From the NCBI GenBank assembly GCA_009869945.1, contig WIXG01000731.1:1-24237 (forward strand): a stretch of DNA of 24,237 nt, given 5' to 3'. Under the pieces are notes generated by a model. The model ran no database searches. It had not been told where the DNA came from and saw only the letters and a program-made list of their open reading frames with translations. This DNA comes from Mesaphorura yosii (lineage: Eukaryota > Arthropoda > Collembola > Poduromorpha > Tullbergiidae). Made by a program: the position numbers and the translations under genes. Below, in pieces: positions 18,158 to 24,237 of this stretch. Position 1 is the stretch's first letter. Every line of letters starts with the position of its first letter.

Positions 18158-21100
18158 TTAAGTCGTGATATTATCAGGAGGAAGAACAATGAATACGCTG
18201 CATTTTGCCGACACAATCGTGCAGTTGGCCCCCGGCGGCGCCTCCTGCTTGCTCTTCACTAGCTGAATACTTTTGGTGTATGCGAGTGCGTTCATTGTAG
18301 CCTGCTCCTCCCGCACGACAATTTCACTCGTCTCGGCATCGCCCTCCTCGTTGTTCATCACGAAGACTGCAATTACAATAACAAAAATTACAATGTTTCA
18401 ATTAGAATTCGACAATCGTTAGGAATAAACTCAGGCGTATTTTTTCCACGCACCTTCCAGTCTCGACTTATTTGGAATCTTAAGCCCGGACTTGGTGCCT
18501 CTCACAGCATGGACCAAATGGTTCATCACCGCGACTTCCTTTTCGGCCAGCGCATTCACGAACTTCTTAAACTCCGTTGGTCGAGGGTATTTTTCTACGC
18601 ATATTGATGGTGGTCTCGTTTGGGCTTTGAAAGTTGGCAGTCGCTGCCAGAGCTCCTCCGACAAATATGGCATGAATGGCGAAAGCAAGGCAAGTCCCGT
18701 CGATACGCTGAAGAGGAGGACGTCAAGATGACTTTTCTGCTCTGGGCTCAACACGGTGTCCGGCTTCACGTCGGCGTACTTTGGTTTCAGTGACTCGAGA
18801 TACACATCGCAGAGTTCGTACAGCCAAAAGTTGTACACTGCCGTCGTGGCTTCCTGGAAGCTGTACTTCTCCAGTGACCCATCACACACGCGCACGGCGG
18901 TCTCCAGCTTGGACAGAATCCACTTGTCAAGACGGTCAGAGTAATCTTCTGTCTTCGCTGTCGCCGGGGACTCTCGCGCCGTCGCATCATAGTCGCCCAT
19001 CTTCAGGTAGAGCATGGCAAACTTGACGGCGTTCCAGAGTTTGTTGCAGAAGAAGCGGTAGCCTTGAATCCGCATCACGTCGAGGTTGATATCACGAGCT
19101 CCGGCTGTCAAGTGGGCGCAGAGGGCGAATCGCAAGGCGTCAGTCCCGCACTCGGGAATTCCATTCGGGTAAGATTGACGCTGTCCCGCCTTGGCCTTGT
19201 CCAACTCCTTCTTGTCCAGGTTGCCTTCTTCCAGAGCACGATTCAAGTCAGCCAACGTGATTCCTCGAATCACGTCGACTGGGTCGACGATGTTGCCGAG
19301 AGACTTTGACATTTTACGCCCGTGAGCGTCACGGATAATCGAGTGCAGGAACACTTCACTGAAAACGGAAAGGAGGCACAAATGAGTGAGCTCGTAAGTA
19401 GTGATTTAGATTTTATATTAGCGATTCAAAATTCATAGACTTACGTAAAAGGAACTGTTTTGGTAAGGGCGCCGGCCATGAAGACCATTTTCGCCACCCA
19501 GAAGAAGAGAATGTCGTGACCCGTCTCGAGAAGATCCGTCGGGTAAAACGCTTTCAAGTCTTCGTTGCCGTCCTCGGTTGGCCAGCCAAACACGGAGAAC
19601 GGGAACAAGGAGCTGGAGAACCAAGTGTCCAGCACGTCTTCGTCACGCACCAGTTCGAACTTTGTGCCCGCCGGCAGCTTCTTGCCGGCTTTGGTCCTTG
19701 CCTCTTCTTCAGACTCGGCTGCTATCCACAATTCTTCCGCTTGGGGTGGCTGCGTGATGATCCTGTACGCAGGGATTTGGTGACCCCACCACAACTGCCT
19801 GGAAATGCACCAGTCACGAATGCCGTTCATCCAGTGGTTCCAGATCTTGGCGTGGTGCTCAGGAATAAGACGCAACTCTTCCTTCTCAACGACAGCAATG
19901 GCGTCCTTGGCCATCTGCGTGCAGTTCACGTACCACTGCGGCTTCAGGAGTGGTTCCACAATGTCCTTTGAGCGTGAGCAGACAGGGACAACCATCACAT
20001 TGTCTTTGCTTGAGCGGAAGAGACCGAGTTCGGTCAAGGCCGCCAGCACTGCAGTTCGAGCCTCGAATCTCGGCATGCCCTAAAACGGAAGAAAAGAAGG
20101 CACTCGTTACGAGAAAAATTTGGCAAAAAGAGTTAATCTTTCCACCACTGCATTTTCACTTACGGAGAATTTTCCGCAGTTATCCTTCATTTTTCCATCT
20201 TCATCAATGACGGTGATAAATTCAAGATTGTGCCGCTTCCCAATTTCGTAATCGTTCGGGTCGTGAGCGGGTGTGATTTTTACTGCGCCCGTTCCAAACT
20301 CCTTGTCCACGTACTCATCTGCTATGATGATCAGCTCGCGATCCACGAACGGATGTTTTGCCTTACGCCCGAGGAATGCCTTGTATCTTTCATCTTCCGG
20401 ATGGACAGCAATGGCAACATCACCCAGCATGGTTTCCGGTCGCGTCGTGGCCACAACAATTTCCTCCGTCTCGTTAAACTTGTACGCGAATAGGCTGAGG
20501 ACTCCGAACTCGACTTTATTCTTGTAGCCAGGCACTGCCAACATCGTTCGACCCGTCAGCTCAGTTTTGTCCACTTCTATGTCGGAAATGCAGCTTTTGA
20601 GAGTACACGACCAATTCACGAGTCTGTCGGCTCGGTAAATAAGACCCTGAAATAAAATTAAAAGTTGCACCGTGTTCTTGAACTGATATCATCAATTTTC
20701 TGGTATTACCATATCGTACAAAGTCACGAACGCTTTTCTGACAGCCGCAGACAATTTTTCATCCATGGTAAAAGATACTCGATCCCAATCGCAAGAAATT
20801 CCCATTTTCTTTAGCTGTTCATAAATTCTGTCTCCCTTCACCTTCTTCCAATCCCAAACACGCTTTGTGAACTCCTCACGCCCGAGATCATGTCGTGATT
20901 TCCCTTCGGTTCTGGCAATCGTCTTCTCCACTACCATCTGAGTGGCTATGCCCGCATGATCACAACCAGGCACCCAAAGAGTCACCTTCTGTCGCATTCG
21001 ATTCCTGAAAATTTGTAAGTCGCGATTAAAATCACGAAAACTGCAAAACATTGAATCACGTCTTGTCTCCTGCCCTTACCATCTTGTAAGCACATCTTCG

Positions 21101-21865
21101 ACAGTGCACATCAACGCGTGTCCCAAATGCAAAGTGCCGGTCACATTTGGAGGCGGAATCACGATCACAAACTTTCCTCGCCTCTGAATTGCGTGAGACA
21201 AAGACTCGCCTTTCTGCAAATCGAAGTAGGGAATAAGGAATAAGCCATAAAATTCAGGAGCGGAGTGTGAAGATCTTAAATCTTGTTTTAATCTGTTAGT
21301 TTACACTAACCTCAAGTCCGTACTCTGGCTTGAAAAAGCCTTCCCTCACCCACCATTCGTACCAGTTGCTTTCCACAAATCTAGGCTCATATCCGTCCGG
21401 TAACACATCAATCGGCTTTCTTTCGCCCTTTTCAACGATGTTCAAACGGGCAAGCAAATCCTCGAGTGGTGTCTTTGCCTTCTTTGCGGTCTCCTTCTCT
21501 TTTGGCTTGGATGCCGCAGGTGCGGCTGCCGCTGCTTTCTTGGCATTTTCTTTTTCTTGAAACTTTTTCAGCTTGGCCGCCTTCTCAGCTGCCTTCTTGG
21601 CCTCTTTCGCTTTCTTTGCCTGGGTTGCGGCATCGACAGGAGATGGTCCATCTGGAGCGAACCCCAATGACTTCTCAGCGTTTTCTGTCACCTTTTCGTC
21701 TTCTTCTATTTGCACTGGACCCTTTTCTGGTTCGAGAAGCTGCTGCAAATCTGCTGGCGGAAGACGGCTGGAATCGGTATCCTTCTTCGCTTTATGTAGC
21801 TGGGTGTCAGACACCGCAGTGGGGTCGTTGCGTGGGCTTGGCTTTGGACGTTCAGTATCAGACAT
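18158..21865 (-). CDS. Valyl-tRNA synthetase, cytosolic type
   Basis: Seven exons: 21311-21865, 21080-21213, 20710-21004, 20164-20646, 19445-20079, 18454-19358 and 18158-18366. The introns are 63-97 bp with consistent phases, giving 1071 residues. It charges tRNA-Val with valine. Residues 1-150 are a hydrophilic extension with a Lys/Ala-rich helix and no GST domain. Class I signatures are HLGHA (214-218) and KMSKS (716-720). The editing domain shows [10 protein letters not shown] (395-404) and [13 protein letters not shown]. The helical anticodon-binding domain lies at about 770-930. The last exon ends at [14 protein letters not shown], just where the family's C-terminal coiled coil should begin. 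No downstream sequence before 18022 can encode that arm. Editing and catalytic motifs are intact. It is divergent from the queuine transglycosylase gene. Confidence 0.96.
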
Positions 21866-22566
21866 TGTGCTTCGCTTACTTCCCTTCGTGTTGACTCCTC
21901 AGTTGTGAAAACCTGCAGACGAAAAATAACGCCTTATTTAAGGCGTTATGGCTTAGAATGATGAAATGTTATTCAACTATTACCCAATTTCAAAGCACAC
22001 TTACGTTTTAATTAAAATCCAATCAATTACGATTCAGATTGCTGGTCCGGTTCAAGCTTCTGACACAGATCAGGATCAGGTCCGAAATTAGCAGTAGCAC
22101 AGCTGTAGATTTCTTATCTCTGATCTGTACGCGGTCGATACCATGCACACTACTACACGCTTTCACTTCTGAATCTGATGAGCTGTCAATGTCAATCAAA
22201 TCAGGTGGAGGTAATAATTAAAGCACTGTACTTATGCGAAATGAACAGCAGGTTGAATCGATTCTTACTATTCTTGCACGCAATCACGCCGTCAGATTTC
22301 AACATATTTTGTAAATATGTGCAAGGAGATCCTTGCCTTACCGGCTTTCCGAGAGCAGCCAGCGAGTAGCGAGTGAATTCATAATTCCTCGTGTTTCGTG
22401 TTGTGTAAAAGTCTCAATTCTCCAGCCAGCCAGCTGAAATCAATGCAAGGTTCCAATTCATGCTCATATCTATAACTTAATTAAAGTTAGTAAATTACTT
22501 TAAGGCTAGCGTAGGACGAACAGCTTCAGCGAACAGATTAGTGAATTCGAGAGTCTTTGCTTCGCG
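21866..22566. other. Shared spacer between divergent VARS and TGT genes
   Basis: About 700 bp with no convincing exon. It holds a 24-bp palindrome (21926-21949) near the synthetase start and a loose inverted repeat (ACAGATCAG at 22065-22073 with CTGATCTGT at 22120-22128). No clear TATA box precedes the TGT start. It may act as a bidirectional promoter for two tRNA-related housekeeping genes. Confidence 0.55.
21926..21949. repeat. Perfect 24-bp palindrome upstream of valyl-tRNA synthetase
   Basis: Arms ATAACGCCTTA (21926-21936) and TAAGGCGTTAT (21939-21949) flank a TT centre. It lies 61-84 bp upstream of the synthetase ATG. It could be a dimeric protein-binding site, or a hairpin if it is transcribed in the 5' leader. 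Confidence 0.6.
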
Positions 22567-24021
22567 ATGACCACCGCCGCTGCAGCTGCGTCAGTTTCAG
22601 CCGCCGTAGGAGCCACGACCGCTGCCGGCGCTGCCAAATCCGCCTCAACTACCGCTGCTTTCAGCTTCAAGATACTTGCAGAATGTCCAGTTTCAAAGGC
22701 ACGCACTTCCCTGCTGACTTTACCTCATGGCGTCGTTGAAACTCCAGTATTTATGCCAGTAGGGACGCAAGTAAGAAACTAATTACCTTATCACGATCAC
22801 CGTTGAATGATTATAGCAGAGAAAACGTGCTAGGAAGGTGAACTTAAAGTCGATGCCTTAATTTACCGTAGGGCACGCTGAAGGGGCTTCTACCCGAGCA
22901 ACTCGAGAGGTTGAACGTGCAGATTATGCTGGGAAACACGTACCATCTAGGAAACCGCCCCGTAAGTAAATTAAATCATCACGCCCATATTCTTGTTCTA
23001 AAATTTGCTTGAATGTCGCTGTTTTGATTGCAGGGTCACGCACTTCTTGAAAAAGCTGGCGGACTGCATCCTTTCATGAACTGGAATCGCCCACTGCTCA
23101 CCGACTCAGGAGGGTTTCAAATGGTGTCGTTGTTGGAGTTAGCCACAATCACCGAGGAAGGAGTGCAATTCAAGAGCCCTTATGACGACTCCATTTGTAT
23201 GCTAACACCCGAAGAATCCATCAGGATCCAGAATCGAATTGGAGCAGATATCATTATGCAGCTGGACGATGTCGTTTCCTCCACAACGACTGGACATCGC
23301 GTGGAGGAGGCCATGAAACGCACGATAAGATGGCTGGACCGCTGCATTGAAGCTCATAGCCGAAAGGATAAGCAGGCCCTATTTCCGATTGTGCAAGGCG
23401 GGCTGGATGCGGAACTTAGGAAAGAGTGCGCACGAGAGCTAAGCAAGAGGGACACACTGGGGTACGCAATCGGAGGCTTGAGGTAGGCAACGCTCAAATT
23501 GGCAGTCAGGTCAAGATTTGAGAATTACATTCTGAGGGTCATCATGAATATTTATTTTAGTGGAGGCGAAGCAAAGGACGATTTCTGGAAAATGGTGCAC
23601 GTCTCGACGGACATTTTACCCAAGCACAAGCCCCGGTATTTAATGGGCGTTGGATTCGCTGAGGATTTGGTTGTTTGCTGTGCGCTTGGCTGTGATATGT
23701 TTGACTGCGTGTTTCCAACACGAACGGCAGTAAGTAAACTTCCAAACCATCAAAGACCAGACCAAAACCCGTGGCATTCATGTCATTTCTAATGGCTGTA
23801 CCATTTCCATTTCCTGTCTTGAATAGAGATTTGGCTGCGCGTTGACATTTACTGGACAGATGAACCTAAGACTCAAGAAGTTTGAGCAAGATTACGATCC
23901 GATTGATAAAGAGTGTCCTTGCTCAACCTGCGCCACGCATAACCGAGCGTACCTGCATTCCATCGTCACGCACGAGACAGTCGCCTGTCATTTAGTGACG
24001 GTTCACAACATTGCATTTCAG
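22567..24021 (+). CDS. QTRT1: Queuine tRNA-ribosyltransferase catalytic subunit (TGT), 3' end missing
   Basis: Five exons visible: 22567-22770, 22872-22961, 23034-23482, 23561-23729 and 23827-24021. The introns are 72-101 bp in consistent phases, giving 369 residues against about 400 for the family. The enzyme swaps the wobble guanine-34 of GUN-anticodon tRNAs for queuine, working as a dimer with QTRT2. Residues 1-33 are Ala/Thr/Ser-rich. Signatures: [22 protein letters not shown], catalytic TDSGGFQ (Asp122), PIVQGGL, the nucleophile Asp296 in [13 protein letters not shown], and zinc ligands Cys334, 336, 339 with His364 in VHN. The final 30-40 residues should be in a further exon. A splice acceptor occurs at 24114-24115, but what follows is a copy of exon 3 and not the expected C-terminus. 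This is a partial or broken gene as presented. Confidence 0.94.
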
Positions 24022-24118
24022 GTAAAGGCACCACATATTGCACATAGTCACTGATCACTGGCACCAGTCTTTCTTTGTCCTGTACATCATGAGGCCTAAT
24101 TTTACTTGATTTTAGATG

Positions 24119-24237
24119 AGCCACAATCACCGAGGAAGGAGTGCAATTCAAGAGCCCTTATGACGACTCCATTTGTATGCTAACACCCGAAGAATCCATC
24201 AGGATCCAGAATCGAATTGGAGCAGATATCATTATGC
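24119..24237 (+). repeat. Exact 119-bp copy of TGT exon 3 sequence at the window edge
   Basis: Identical base for base to 23141-23259, 978 bp upstream, and running to the last base of the window. It follows a plausible acceptor (TTTTAG at 24110-24115) plus four bases. Read in the frame set by exon 5, it gives 15 codons and then TGA at 24161-24163. It is either an assembly artefact at a contig end or a recent partial duplication. Confidence 0.9.

Noticed and set aside
22065..22128. Inverted repeat ACAGATCAG/CTGATCTGT as a mobile-element terminus
   Set aside because: Nine-base arms with a 46-base interior, no target-site duplication and no coding sequence; too weak to call an element.

Overview
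The window is eukaryotic nuclear DNA from an animal. Its genes are interrupted by short introns (about 59-101 bp) with GT..AG ends, and the intergenic DNA is AT-rich with TATA-type promoters. Compact spacing, short introns and an arthropod-like Kir channel suggest a small-genome ecdysozoan such as a springtail, mite or tardigrade. That placement is an inference; no marker in the window names a species.

Layout, left to right. (1) 29-226, minus: one candidate edge exon, weakly doublecortin-like. (2) 1616-3063, plus: an inward-rectifier potassium channel in two exons. (3) 3353-13850, minus: one giant gene of five exons, 3393 codons. Exons 1-4 and the start of exon 5 encode a degenerate glycogenin-type (GT8) glycosyltransferase domain. 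It runs in frame into a reducing polyketide synthase, KS-AT-DH-cMT-ER-KR-ACP-R, carried on a single 9.6-kb exon. (4) 13851-16976: about 3 kb with no convincing gene. (5) 16977-17999, plus: an IMPACT/YIH1 homologue in three exons. (6) 18158-21865, minus: cytosolic valyl-tRNA synthetase in seven exons, ending early. (7) 22567 to the right edge, plus: the catalytic subunit of queuine tRNA-guanine transglycosylase, five exons visible. The window then ends inside an exact 119-bp copy of that gene's exon 3.

The main discovery candidate is the glycogenin-PKS fusion. The reading frame and splice phases are continuous across all five exons, and the glycogenin similarity crosses the last splice junction into the PKS exon, so two merged neighbouring genes are an unlikely explanation. 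The glycogenin part has lost its metal-binding DxD and His positions. The PKS ketoreductase has His in place of the catalytic Tyr and Ser in place of the catalytic Asn. All four introns lie in the glycogenin part. The simplest history is that a horizontally acquired, intron-poor PKS gene landed in, or was captured by, a host glycogenin copy together with its promoter.

The right third groups three genes tied to tRNA state: IMPACT (restrains the uncharged-tRNA sensor GCN2), valyl-tRNA synthetase and queuine transglycosylase. The last two are divergent from one roughly 700-bp spacer. IMPACT and the synthetase are tail to tail with overlapping 3' untranslated regions.
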